Shown here piece after piece: positions 31,050 through 43,660 of a stretch of 64,000 nucleotides of DNA (the stretch's first letter is position 1; every line of letters begins with the position of its first letter). The notes under the pieces were generated by a model. That model saw nothing but the letters and a program-made list of their open reading frames with translations, ran no database searches and had not been told where the DNA came from. This DNA is from Elymus sibiricus (lineage: Eukaryota; Streptophyta; Magnoliopsida; Poales; Poaceae): assembly GCA_039707655.1 (NCBI GenBank), contig CM077676.1, positions 82,795,895-82,859,894 on the forward strand, written 5' to 3'. A program made the position numbers and the translations under genes.

Positions 31050-34000
31050 ATGGCGGGCAGCGGATCCGAGTCCTTCACCTCCAGATCCGTCGACCCCGAG
31101 CTCATCCCACGCGGCCCCGAGGAGGAGATGGCCGTCCGGCTTGCGCTCCGCCGCTCCCGGGACGAGGCCCGTGCGAGGCAGCGCGCGGACTCCTTCCGTC
31201 GGGAATCCATTGCGTCCGCCCAAATGGCGCATGGATCCGGCGCTCGGTGTGCCGTCGCCGCCTCGCCGGAGGCCGTGCGGTCCGCCTGGCGTCTGAACGC
31301 GGTGGCGGACGCGCAACCCCTCCGTTGGCGCGCGGAGCAGCAGGACGCGCCATGGTTGTCGTCCGACACAAACATGGTGCGGTGTGCCCGCCGTGCGAGG
31401 GAGCGGGCGCGGGAGGCGGCGGCAGCCCTCGCGGCGGTGGATGTCGGCGAGGCGGAGTCGCATTCTCCGGCGCCCCGTATGGTGCACCAGTCCGGGCGAG
31501 GCAACCACGTCTGTAGGGTAACGCAGCAAAAAACAAAAAAATTCTAACCTACGCACCAGCCCAGGACCACTATGGAGACTGCATACAAGGTTTGATCTTT
31601 TCGTTACTGACTCATAGCGCAACGGAAGTAGAGTCGATGACGATCGTTGGTGCAGATCCCCGCAGCTAGGATTTACAACCTCCCAACCGCGAGGATGTTC
31701 TCCCTTGTCTGCTCGTCGGACAGCCCTCCGGGAGGCGGTCGGACAGTCCCTCGGACGGTGTCACGGACAGCCCTTCGGGAGGACCCTTAAAACTCAGACG
31801 GTCACTCGGACAGCCCTTCGGGAGGCACTCTCGAACAGCCCCTCGGGCAAAAAGGATCGAACCTACGACCTCTCTACGGGGTTGCACACATACGGTGTCA
31901 TCTATCCGGCAGGGCTTCGCCGTCCAGAACTAGTTCCCACCGGAACCCAGACAGCCTTTCGGCTCTACAAAACTATTTTGCGGGGAGGGAAAGAAGAAGC
32001 CAGATCATGCATGGCACTTGTATGTGAGAAAGGAGTGAGTGTGGAGAGCACCTCTCCACCTCTATTTATAGGAAAACCAAGGGGTAGGATTGGCACACAA
32101 AAAAAAACCCAAAATGCCCATGCAAATGTCACACATGAAGGGCATAATGGGGAGGCAAAGGAGCTCCATGGAGGAGCATCCGTGGCCGGCCACCCCCTAG
32201 TGGGACCCTCCCAAAAGGGGTTCCTTAGTCCCTAAGTCTTTTCTTCTAGAAGCTTGACAAAAGCCCTAAAAGGTGGCTTTCCAAAAAGTAACCCAAAAAG
32301 CACTTTCACTATTCACGGAAACATTTTTCCGCGACCGTTAAATCCGAACATATTTCTGTGGGTCTTAGAACAATTCCAGTACCCACTAAAATGATTTTGG
32401 ATGCGTTCCGAAACAATTTCGGATTAGTGATTTTCATCTACGAAAAGCAAACAAAGCGGTTCCGGCAGCTCCGGAACACTTTCGGGTTTTTTCTCCGAAA
32501 AATCCCTGAAGTTCCCAGAACAATTCTGGCACCCTCCAAGAATTTCCAGGCGTGTGCCGAAACCAATTTGACTTAATGGTATACCCTGAAACAACTTTTC
32601 AGTTTTACCGAAACTATTCCGGTGTTCTCTCTCCGGAACTTTTCCCTTGTCTCCGAAACTTTTCCAGTGACTTTCTCTCAGACTCCCTGTTTAGAATTCA
32701 GCAGATAGATGACCCTTAAGCGTGTGACCCTATAGATTTGGTGAAGTATAGACATGACCGGAACACTTTCCGATAAATGATCAACATCGGAGCCGTGGAC
32801 ACCCATATTGACCCCTATACCCACACGAATAAATATTCGAGTGAACCTCCAGTTGCCGTGTGCTATTCCTGTTGCTTCGCGATATGTTAAAAATACCCGA
32901 GGTGAGATTTATCGGCATCCCCGTGGATCAACAACTTGTCCACTATGCCAGTTACCTCGTTACCGGTTTTGTTCTCTTTTCTCGTTCCCGTGTTCCGGCA
33001 TTCGTGTGATCAAATCACATTGTATCTGGCCAGACGATGGTGGATACCGTAACACCGAGAGGGCCCAGAGATATCTCTCCATCGTCGGAGGAGCAAATCC
33101 CAATCTTGAGCTATCAAGTCCCTTGACACACTTTTCCATGAACCCGTAAGCCGCCGTAATAGCCACCCATTTACGGATGACGTTTAACAAACTCCAAATA
33201 TCATGAAGCAAGCATGAAGAAACTCGACACTCTCATGGTCTAAGGAATTATGCAAACGTTAACTTTCTCTGTGTTATTAACCATTAACTTGTGACGAATG
33301 TATCTCATAGCATAACATCAATTCGGGTTGATTCAACACAAGTGTTCTCCTAACATTGTGCCCTCAAAGTTGTCAGCATAGTCATGCCCATGATCAAGAA
33401 AACAGAACCATCATGCAACACTTGAGCTAGTCTTAGAGGCCAGACTAGGAATACATTTTACCATTTATTATTCCACACATGCATATGAGTCTTCCTCCGA
33501 GCCTCGTGGTTATTGCAGACTCGAGAACCATAGCAGTTATAGCACGGAATATAAACATAATTACAAACATGGAGATAAATAATAACATTTAGTATTGCCT
33601 CTAGGGCATATCTCCAACAGACTCCCACTTGCACTAGACTCAATAATCTAGTCAATGCTAAAACACTTTACACCTATGACATACCGGTGTAAAATATGCT
33701 TCGCTTGTGGTATAGTCTGATGTCCAACGGATCTGACAACTTCAGTTCCATGTGTATCTCTGCATATCCTCACGTTTTCACGCTTTCACAAAATTCATAT
33801 TTTGTGTGGACTTGGCTTCGTATATATGTGAATCACTAGTCAAACCTTGATTCCTCAGACTGAGCTATGGAGCAACTATCTTCAATAGAATTCCATTGAC
33901 CAAAGCCATCTTGGAACCATACCAAGTTCATGAACGAACTGTACGATTTAACATCTTCTATGTCGCTTTGAAAGCAGCAACATACTTAGCCTTTGTTATA

Positions 34001-37000
34001 GAATTCGCCACAGTAACCTGTTCGGAACGATTTCCAAACACCGTGCCACCATATCGTGTATTACACAAAACACTTAACTTAAATCGAAAATCGCATGGAG
34101 CATTCATGAAGACTGCATCGATGTAATCACTTACAACGAGCACTTCATAATCTCTGCTTGCGATAAAACATGTCATCAGTGCTACTTTAGTACTCAATGA
34201 CATTTTTCACTGTTGTCCCATGATCAGTACTTTGATCACTTTGGTATCTATACTCGCACAAGCTTGGGAGTATCGGACATATTTGGTTGTTTTACATACC
34301 ATGGAATACATGATTAATCCAAACACAAGAGTGTGTGAAATCTCCATCATGTATTTTGCTCATCAGTGTTTTTGGGACACCGAGTCTTGCAAAAACCCTT
34401 TCCATGTGACTTCGGCAAGAATCACTCATTGGCGTTCTTATGCTAAACTGTTTTAGCATCTTGTCAATATGTATTTTTGGCTTAGCCTTTTAGGCAATTC
34501 TATCTCGTAGATAAATATGCCTAATATCAAGGCTATTTAGCCCAAGCACTTCATCGAAAAACTATTTTCAATGAAGTCCTAATTCGTGTCAAGAAATTTA
34601 TATTATTTCTAATCAACAATGTGTCAAGCACACAAAGTTTTTAGAAATATTATTATGCTCCCACTTACTTTCTTGTAACCACAAGCATCTTCGTTATCCA
34701 TTGATGAAATCAAACACTTTTGACTATTTTATCAAAACGAAGATTCCAACTCCATTTTGCTCTCTTCTGTCCATTGCTGGAACTCTGAAGTTTGCATACT
34801 TACTAGCATCCTCTGGATTGACAAAATATTTCGGACTGTATCACATGCAAGTCCTAGGTTGCATTTCCATCATATGGAAATCCTTTTGGCATCCATGTAT
34901 CATATCTCAAGATTGAAATATGTATTTAATTGCTAGTTTAACCCGATCTGACTTTAAGCATCGCTACGGTGAGACACTCGTAGTCAACTCCTTGAATTTG
35001 TTATTGCAATAAGTCGAGCTTTATGGATAAAACATTTTATCCATATCAGTTTATAGTTCCATTAATGTTCGATAGACTCCAAGTCTTCCGAAGGGTTTAT
35101 CAATATAAAATCTTGAATCATTTATATGGAAGCTATCTCGGATTATATTGGCATTTAGCCAATTCCGGAGTCAGGGTCCATCAACGCTTCCTTGTGTATC
35201 GTAGGTATACTGTTGTCTAACAACAATATCTCGCTTGCGCACCTGAGAGGTTTGCACGAGTTTTGCCTACGTGGTTCAGTTGCAAGTTCGACCGAAGTCC
35301 ATACATCTCATGTAGAGGCTTCCGTATCAGTCGCAGTAGGAAACTCTGGAATTACTTCCAAGGTTTCTTTCCTTTGATCTGATGACGAAGATACTGTTAT
35401 CTCGTCGAGTCGCACTGTCCTCCCACTCACCTTTTTGCAAGAACCATTCTCTTTAAAAGCATACCGTTCTTGGTGGCAAACCTTTTTGCCTCGGTATAGT
35501 GGTGGAGGAATTCCCAATTACTTGGGATAACCTACAAAGTAGTACTTGTCTAATTTGGAATAGGTTTGTAAATATTTTACACAAGCCCCATATTCCAAAT
35601 GTTAAGAAAAGGCAAAGCATGGTTGGGCGTACCATACCATGGTGTCATTTCAACAGACCTGATGGCGCTCTTTTCAGTGTAAAAGCCGCAGTCTCTAAAG
35701 CATTACTTTAAAAGGGATAACGGCAAATTGATTTATGTCATCTTTGATCTTACCATGTCATAAATGGTTTGATTACATCTTTATGGATATTCCACTCACA
35801 GTGGTGCTCCGTGAGGTGTAAGTTATGAAACTTGTTTCACAACTCATCAGACATTCGCTAAACTTGTAACTCAAATATTCCTTTTCGCAATCAAATTGCA
35901 GAAACATAATTTTTCTTGTTACAATAATTTCTACTTCATATTGAAACCCTTATGAATGATTTCAAAAGATCCAGACTTACGTCTTATCAAGTAAATATCC
36001 ATATATCTACTTGAGTCATTTCTGAAGATAAATAAATCAACTGCTAGCAACAACATTTATCGGACTACATACATCAAAATGTATGATCACCAATAAGTTC
36101 GTTGCTCGTTCCTTATGGCCTGTGAACGGTATTTCAGTCACTTCACTTTTCGAAGGAAAGTTGCAAGTGTCAGATGATTCATAATCAAACGACATCAAAA
36201 TCCATCATTATGGAATTTCTCCATGTCGGTTTCTCCAATGTGACCAAATGTAGTGCCACACATGTGTGGTATTCTCTTAGTCTTGCGACATTTAGCGTCA
36301 GTGTTATGGATGTATCATATTACCATCAATATTCATAACATACATCCCATCCACGATGGAAGCATGGCCCTTATGTTATTCATGACACTGAACAACAATT
36401 GTTCTTTTATGAACAACCCTTTGCAACAAACATTATGCAATGGGCTAGAGTGTGTAAAACTCTAAAATGAATTATGAAAGTAAATACATAGGTAATGTAT
36501 TATTATCAATATTCATAACATACATCTCATTCATAATGAAAGTATGGCCCTTAAGTTATTCATAACATCGAACATCAAAAGTTCTCTTATGAACAACCTT
36601 CTTGCAAGATACCTTATGCAATGGGCTAGAGTGTGTAAAACTTTAAAATGAATTATGAAAATAAATACATAGGTAATACACCGATGGAATGTATAGTAAC
36701 ATTTACTATGTTCCCAGCGCGTATCTGAACCTCACACCGGCCAGTCTTTTAGGCCATAATAGTTCTTGCATCGAATTGCAACGGAAAGCAATCGAGCGGG
36801 TATCTCTGTGATCAACTCACAATACCCAAAAATCAGTGATTAACATGTTTAATCATAATTACCAAGAACTATTTCTTTGACCAGCCTTCTATACATCAAT
36901 AGCTTGTATGACTTTCATACATGAGCTGGATATTCCAGTCTTCTCTCTTTTTGCCTTTATACTTCTAACAGTTTTACTTCCAATAATTCTCCTACTCTCA

Positions 37001-40000
37001 GAAGAAGCACCAACTTGAAGAGTGGCGTCAGCCCCGGACTTCCTAGGTGTGTAAGTCATACTAACACCCTTCGGACATTTCCTTTCTCTTAAGTTGTTGT
37101 TTTATTCACCATCATCATATGACAGGCGTTGTACTGGATCCCTCTGTTATTAGTCAAATGCATAGTAAACACTTTTACTAATAGTTTGCAAAACAAACAT
37201 TTCTTTGGATATCACATATCTTTTAGCCTTTGTTTGTGTCTGAAAATGATTTTCAGTTCCATGAATATCACATAGCTATCCCAAACTTTTGAAGTTCGGG
37301 TCTCATGGAAGCAAACATATTGCACTTGACCGTAACGGAATTCTAGCTTTTGGATCGAAGGATGAGAGTCACATTATCCATAGTATTAGCGGGAGAATAC
37401 CAAAAGCATGCGATAGGACAAAGTCCTTCTCGGCACTTTTGAGGACAATCCTCACATTACGTTACCAACCGTAAAGTTTTAACCAGATATTTAACAGCTT
37501 ATTCAATTTTAACAAGGAAGGTGGAAACGCGAGCCATTATTCTATAACTATTATGCAAATTTCACTTTAGACAAAGTCCATAATTGATTGCACTGAGAAT
37601 TAAACAAGTTAATTCTATAATGCGCTCCCACTCAAATCAATATCTCTCATAATTGATTTTAAGTGATTCAAGATCCGCATTTCAATTCAATCGGTAGGCC
37701 AACTTGCCGATCACATCTCTATGTGACTCTTGTTCATCTTTCGATGCGCGTGTTCCGAGCTCATGACTTTCATGCCAGAACGTCAAGACAACCAAGTGAT
37801 CTCGCTGCGAGGTCTCAACTCACCCGTCTCACACTTCTCTAATCGTTTGTACTCATGGAAACATGACGCACTCCGAGAAGATAGGTGCCGTGACGGTGCT
37901 ACACTTGGGAGAACACTAACTACTTGATATTTTTGTGAGAGATCACCCTAATAAAAAGCGACTACCGCGCAATCAAGAAGGGTGCATCATAAGGGATAAA
38001 CATTTCAGGCAATTCATAATAGCATGATATGGTATAGCCCTTTCTGACGGAGAAGTCATTCGCGTCGGTGTTCACCTTCGCAAAGTTTTGCCACCACCTT
38101 GTCGATGCACCAGATAATATTGCTATCTCTATAGCTAATAAAATAAGTGCATTAGTTAAGGTTGACACGCAGGTCATTAAAGTAACAATCATATGGCTCC
38201 AGCCATCATGCTGAATCATGACACGCAGGTCATGTTAATTTTACATCATATAGTCATCTCATACATAATCAAATTAATATGAGAACCGCTATACCACATC
38301 ACATGCACATCTTATGTCATCCTGCAAAACCAAGTTAGACGCCTCTAATCGGTTTATGCAAAATTTGTTTTACGTGGCTTCTAAGGTTTCGAAGCAAACC
38401 GAAGCTACCAACGTCTATCATCAAGTATGATTATTCAAGTCGCTAGATTAACTTTACGGGGTGTATGAAACACGAGATAATAAAATCTCGAGCCCCATAC
38501 TGAACTTCGTCATACGCATGACCCCTGTGCAGATCATATCTGCATTGCCCTTTCGTCTACGAAATTTCATCTTTTTTTAACTATGGTGGAATTCAAAAAA
38601 CTGTTAGCACTTCGTTGATCAATCAGGATCGCGGATTGCCAGAACTTTGAAACTCCACCATGCCGTTATCAAGATCAGAAATATGCAAATTCCAGAGAAG
38701 CAACAAGAACATCGGGTAACATATTTCATCTGCTACCCGCACAAATAATTATCAGCAGTAGAACTCATCTATTACAAATTATATTGTGCAACACCCATAC
38801 ATCTCTATGTATTCTAGATCGTAACCTGCATCTACGCATAGCACGGCTCATGATGCCACTGTAGGGTAACGCAGCAGAAAACAAAAAATTTCCGACCTAC
38901 GCACCAGCCCAGGACCACTATGGAGACTGCATACAAGGTTTGATCTTTTCGTTACCGACTCGTAGCGCAGCGGAAGTAGAGTCGATGACGGTCGTTGGTG
39001 CAGATCCCCGTAGCTAGGGTTTACAACCTCCCAACCGTGAGGATGTTCTCCTTTGTCTGCTCGTCGGACAGCCCTCCGGGAGGCGGTCGGACAGTCCCTC
39101 GGACGGTGTCACGGACAGCCCTTCGGGAGGACCCTCAAAACTCAGACGGTCACTCGGACAGCCCTTCGGGAGGCACTCTCGAACAGCCCCTCGGGCAAAA
39201 AGGATCGAACCTACGACCTCTCTACGGGGTTGCACACATACGGTGCCATCTATCCGGCAGGGCTTCGCCGTCCAGAACTAGTTCTCACCGGAACCCAGAC
39301 AGCCTTTCGGCTCTACAAAACTATTTTGCGGGGAGGGAAAGAAGAAGCCAGATCATGCATGGCACTTGTATGTGAGAAAGGAGTGAGTGTGGAGAGCACC
39401 TCTCCACCTCTATTTATAGGAAAACCAAGGGGTAGGATTGGCACACAAAAAAAACCCAAAATGCCCATGCAAATGTCACACATGAAGGGCATAATGGGGA
39501 GGCAAAGGAGCTCCATGGAGGAGCATCCTTGGCCGGCCACCCCCTAGTGGGACCCTCCCAAAAGGGGTTCCTTAGTCCCTAAGTCTTTCCTTCTAGAAGC
39601 TTGACAAAACCCCTAAAAGGTGGTTTTCCAAAAAGTAACCCAAAAAGCACTTTCACTATTCACGAAAACATTTTTCTACGACCGTTAAATCCGAAAATAT
39701 TTCTGTGGGTCTTAGAACAATTCCAGTACCCACTAAAATGATTTTGGACGCGTTCTGAAACAATTTCGGATTAGTGATTTTCATCTGCGAAAAGCAAACA
39801 AAGCGGTTCCGGCAGCTCCGGAACATTTCCGGGTTTTTTCTCCGAAAAATCCCAGAAGTTTCCAGAACAATTCTGGCACCCTCCAAGAATTTTCAGGCGT
39901 GTGCCGAAACCAATTTGACTTACTGGTATACCCTGAAACAACTTTTCAGTTTTACCGAAACTATTCCGGTGTTCTCTCTCCGGAACTTTTCCGTTGTCTC

Positions 40001-41065
40001 CGAAACTTTTCCGGTGACTTTCTCTCAGACTCCCTATCTAGAATTCAGCATATAGATGACGCTTAAGCGTGTGACCCTATAGGTTCGGTGAAGTATAGAC
40101 ATGACCGGAACACTTTCCGATAAATGATCAACATCGGAGCCGTGGACACCCATATTGACCCCTATACCCACACGAATAAATATTCGAGTGAACCTCCAGT
40201 TGCCGTGTGCTATTCCTGTTGCTTCGCGATATGTTACAAATACCCGAGGTGAGATTTATCGGCATCCCCGTGGATCAACAACTTGTCCACTATGCCAGTT
40301 ACCTCGTTACCGGTTTTGTTCTCTTTTCTCGTTCCCGTGTTCCGACATTCGTGATCAAATCACATTGTGTCTGGCCAGACGATGGTGGATACCATAACAC
40401 CGAGAGGGCCCAAAGATATCTCTCCATCGTCAGAGGAGCAAATCCCAATCTTGAGCTATCAAGTCCCTTGACACACTTTTTCATGAACCCGTAAGCCGCC
40501 GTAATAGCCACCCATTTACGGATGACGTTTAACAAACCCCAAAGTTCATGAAGCAAGCATGAAGAAACTCGACACTCTCATGGTCTAAGGAATTATGCAA
40601 ATGTTAACTTTCTCTGTGTTATTAACCATTAACTTGTGACGAATGTATCTCATAGCATAACATCAATTCGGGTCGATTCAACACAAGTGTTCTCCTAACA
40701 TTGTGCCCTCAAAGTTGTCAGCATAGTCATGCTCATGATCAGGAAAACAGAACCAACATGCAAGACTTGAGCTAGTCTTAGAGGCCAGACTAGGAATACA
40801 TTTTACCGTTTATTATTCCACACGTGCATATGAGTCTTCCTCCGAGCCTCGTGGTTATTGCAGACTCGAGAACCATAGCAGTTATAGCACGTAATATAAA
40901 CATAATTACAAACATGGAGATAAATAATAACATTTATTATTGCCTCTAGGGCATATCTCCTACAACGTCGTGGTGGAAGTCGCCGGCTCGTCCCAGGATG
41001 GATCCATCATCGACCTGACGTCCATCGGCACTGTCCGAGTTACGGGCTCCGAGGAGGAAGAGTAG
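31050..41065 (+). CDS. Harbinger-borne GC-rich ORF, split by a Copia insertion
   Basis: Segments 31,050-31,511 and 40,970-41,065. The left frame starts at ATG (MAGSGSESFTSRSVDPELIP) and is open up to the Copia LTR. After the second TSD copy the same frame goes on to TAG at 41,063-41,065, ending in TGSEEEE. About 185 codons would be open without the insertion. The product is rich in Arg, Ala and Glu, probably helical, with no domain I recognise. The insertion disrupts it physically. It could be a transposon protein or a captured gene piece; the function is unknown. Confidence 0.5.
31512..33619 (-). repeat. 3' LTR of the Copia element
   Basis: TG...CA ends; 2,108 bp. It contains at 31,719-31,850 a short array of GGACAGCCCTTCGGGAGG-like units and, further in, many TTCCGG/CCGGAA words (about 32,400-32,680). 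A PPT-like minus-strand stretch, CAAGTGGGAGTC, lies next to it at 33,620-33,631. Confidence 0.85.
36325..36684. repeat. Tandem duplication of about 180 bp in the Copia interior
   Basis: Two successive units share ATCAATATTCATAACATAC, ATGCAATGGGCTAGAGTGTG and AAATGAATTATGAAA at a spacing of 180-181 bases, with scattered differences. Confidence 0.75.
38842..38859 (-). other. Primer-binding site of the Copia element
   Basis: On the minus strand TGGCATCATGAGCCG follows the LTR end. It is a variant of the TGGTATCAGAGC site that pairs with initiator tRNA-Met in Copia elements. Confidence 0.55.
38860..40964 (-). repeat. 5' LTR of the Copia element
   Basis: 2,105 bp, TG...CA ends, same structure as the left LTR, including the short repeat array (39,063-39,195). 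It differs by scattered substitutions and small indels; its outer end reads CTCCTACA where the left copy has CTCCAACA. Confidence 0.85.
39411..39418 (-). promoter_or_regulatory. TATA box in the Copia 5' LTR
   Basis: Minus strand CCTATAAATAGAGG. The same box is in the other LTR near 32,064-32,071. Confidence 0.5.
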
Positions 41066-41377
41066 GGCATGGGAGACGGCGGCGCCTTGAGTCCCCGCTC
41101 GTGTCCCATGCCCTACTCTACCTTGCCGGCGACCAGACCAACACTCTGGGGAGCGTAGCCGGCCGCCGGACATGGCCACGGTGGAACCGGGCGAGCTCCG
41201 CTTAGATTAGGTTTCACGTTGCATGTAATAATATGGATTTGAGATTTCTAATTTGAGGTATCCGGATGTGGAATGCATTATTTGAGGCGTGACCGGGCAG
41301 TGTCCACGGACGTGCCCAGGCGCGTCCGCGGGCGTTTGAGGGGCCGGATTTGCAAAGTCCGGCTGTAAATGCTCTAA

Positions 41378-41990
41378 CGTTTTACTGGTGGGGGGCTTGA
41401 ATTTCTGTCTTACTGGTGGGGGCTCTAATAGCAATGAAGAGCGGCTACTGCTAATGAAATACTCCCTTCGTAAAAATATATAATAGCGTTTAGATCACTA
41501 AGGGAGTACTAGTGATGGGCTCAATATACACTCCCATCAATAGTGCTACGGTTTTAACAATGGCAAACCTAATTAATGACCAATCTTTAAGTGGCTACAC
41601 TGGTAACACTCCCAAGGGTTTTTGCAGTAGTGATTTATACAAAAAAAATGCAAGAGCCGCAAAACAAGACAAGTAGAGTTAGTGGCACCTCGTACCAGAA
41701 TTGCAATTTTCTGAACCTCATCGTTTTAGTTTCGAAGTATCTCAAATTCCAACTTTGAACTCGAGGAATCTCAGTATACTTGGAGACCCTCGTACACACC
41801 CATGGTGATGTTTTGTTCCATACCTGGCCTTGTCAAATAGACAGTCCTTCAGCATCAACCTCAACTTCGCTGCCCATTCGACCTCTCTTCGATATGCACT
41901 ATACTTTGTCATTTCTTACATTTTTTAGAACCGTTGCTGGATATTTGATTGCAAATACAACTAGATTGTTTTGACTTTAACTAGGTGCAT
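41378..41990 (+). repeat. Duplicated segment, copy B, with the small repeated unit
   Basis: 41,378-41,590 holds parts of the small unit (GGGGGGCTTGAATTTCTGTC; AATGAAGAGCGGCTACTGC). 41,590-41,990 matches copy A at 29,170-30,090. Copy B lacks the MITE found in copy A and carries its own 45-bp Stowaway-like insertion. Confidence 0.7.
41462..41506. mobile_element. Very short Stowaway-like MITE (45 bp, TSD TA)
   Basis: CTCCCTTCGT at the left end and CTAAGGGAG at the right, flanked by TA (41,460-41,461; 41,507-41,508). The uninterrupted site GAAATACTAGTG is seen in the sister unit near 30,645. This is the Tc1/mariner-type CTCCCT end, here with most of the interior lost. Confidence 0.7.
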
Positions 41991-43439
41991 GCATGGTTAA
42001 GGGTGTAAAACAAATATACATTAGCGTGATTTTATGTGTTCGAAAAAGGTGTATATGTAGGGATGGGAGGGTGTGGTAAATGTTTGGAGCAGTAAAACTA
42101 TCTGTGTCTAAGTAATAGTCCAGGCCTTCCAAAATCTATGTGTTCTTACTTTGTTCGGTATCCATAATATGAATGTTCGACCATTTAACAAGTATGACTA
42201 TGTGAGTGAAAGATCACAAAAAACTTTATATTGTAAAACATTTTTCATGTGGTACCGTTTATGCATAACTAACAAAAATGGTTTTCTTTATATTAATTAG
42301 TCGTCTAAGTGCAGATCTTGGCTTTCGGGCTCTAGTGAGCTTGAGATTTTCAGAAATTTGAAAACCACAACTTGAAGTTTCAAAAAGTTCTGAAATTGTT
42401 TCCACACATATGTACACATGTTAACATGCAATACATATCTGAAAATTTGCGCATATGCATATTTTCATCTGTGTACTACTAAACAAAGAGATGAACGTGT
42501 GAACCTGTATCACAAATGGTGCACATTTATATGTACGTGTCATGTTTGCTAGAAAATTGGACTTTTAAATGTGGTTTTTGATATGTTGGAAATACAGACT
42601 CGGTGAAGAACCTAGGGAGCTATTTGGGTTTCTATGAAATGTATGTAAGTAATGTGCACATATATTTCCCCCCAAAAAAATGTGCAGATACATGTCTGCA
42701 TGTATGTCAAGGCAATTAGATTCTTGAGCAAGATTATGGAGAGTTAATATCATTTTTACTATCCTTGACAGCCAACGGCTAGGATTTCTCGACTACTCTT
42801 ACTCAAAATATGATACCTACGAACATGGCGTATCTTAAAAGAGCTCAAAATGTCCACACACCCGATAACCAGTTTGGACATGGTATTACCGACATAGGCT
42901 ACTTTCCCCGATAGGTAAAGTGCCATCTAATCGATGTTGTGATGTGCTGATAGATGAATGTTTGCAAGGACTACAATTCCATGTGTAAGGTGCTCCTTCG
43001 TGTAGGTAAACCAAATTTCAATTATTATTATTATTTTGAAAAAACTTTCAATTCTAGATCCAACCCAAAAAAAGAAAGAAAGGAAAAAACAGCCCAGTTC
43101 TCACTTCTATTCATACTTAACTAGCTGGGTGACCCGCTCATTTGTGCAGCTAGATTTTTTATACCGATATACATGTCGTCTTAGATTTTGATTTGTTCTC
43201 AGACGCACAACTTCGATGACTATTTTCTATCTGAGTGTACTTGTTAATATTATAATAGGCTACTATGTAAAATAATCTGTGAGGACTAGATTGTACAGTT
43301 TTACTTGGCAAATTAAAATAGTCTTTTGACGGTAATTGCTTTTTTAGCTGCGTAGTAATTGCTAATGTGAGAAAAATTTGAGTGCACATATTGTTCTCAG
43401 ACTATGCATTTATGATCCACTGTCGATCAATATGTAGTT
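41991..43439. other. Gene-poor AT-rich stretch
   Basis: No supported gene or clear element ends. Confidence 0.5.
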
Positions 43440-43660
43440 AGACACAAGGTTCAAATCTTCTAATTCTTAGCTTAAAATTCTCTAGAAAGATATTTGCAGA
43501 TCGTCATAACAAGGTGTTCATGCTTTAGTTGTCATCCCCCCCCCCCCCCCCCCCCCAACAAAGAAAAGACAACTAAAGCATGTGCACGTTGTTATGATGC
43601 TTTGTAAATATCTTGCAGATAATTTGGAGCTAATTAAGGATTAGAAGATTTTAAACCTTT
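43440..43660. repeat. Long inverted repeat (hairpin) around a poly-C run
   Basis: Arms of about 90 bases, about 43,446-43,535 and 43,566-43,655, are complementary with a few mismatches and gaps; both contain CATGCTTTAGTTGTC next to the centre and TCTTCTAAT at the outer side. The loop holds about 21 C residues. No ends typical of a known MITE family are seen. It could be a fold-back element or a local inverted duplication. Confidence 0.65.

Larger units (their letters stand above)
33620..38859 (-). pseudogene. Decayed Copia interior (gag-pol remnants)
   Basis: No long frame survives. On the minus strand 33,958-34,203 still encodes a Copia RNase H-like end: YIDAVFMNAPCDF, YGGTVFGNRSEQ and VANSITKAKYVAA, where the usual catalytic Glu of the A-E-Y block reads Lys. 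Around 35,308-35,517 a basic patch (SGRTVRLDEI) recalls the linker before Copia RT. The rest is AT-rich with stops in all frames. Gag, protease and integrase are not recognisable. Confidence 0.6.
31512..40964 (-). mobile_element. Complete Ty1/Copia element, Angela/WIS-like, TSD ACGTC
   Basis: Two LTRs of about 2.1 kb in direct repeat enclose 5.2 kb, and ACGTC flanks both sides (31,507-31,511; 40,965-40,969). On the minus strand the LTR begins TGTAGGAGATATGCCCTAGA, much like Angela/WIS LTRs, and the PBS and polypurine tract (PPT) place the 5' LTR on the right. The LTRs are nearly alike, yet the interior is badly decayed. A coding-poor element mobilised by a relative is one explanation; mutation after insertion is another. 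Confidence 0.85.
30723..41374 (+). mobile_element. Harbinger-like element (TSD TAA) carrying an ORF, split by a Copia element
   Basis: The ends GAGCATCTACAGCCGG (30,723-30,738) and the complement of 41,359-41,374 (one mismatch) are flanked by TAA at 30,720-30,722 and 41,375-41,377. Without the Copia element at 31,512-40,964 it is about 1.2 kb. It is GC-rich, with a predicted ORF on the plus strand. The TIR start and the 3-bp TSD point to the PIF/Harbinger group, non-autonomous. Confidence 0.7.

Noticed and set aside
30846..31622. 258-codon minus-strand open frame
   Set aside because: Mirror of the Harbinger-borne ORF; crosses the Copia LTR junction.
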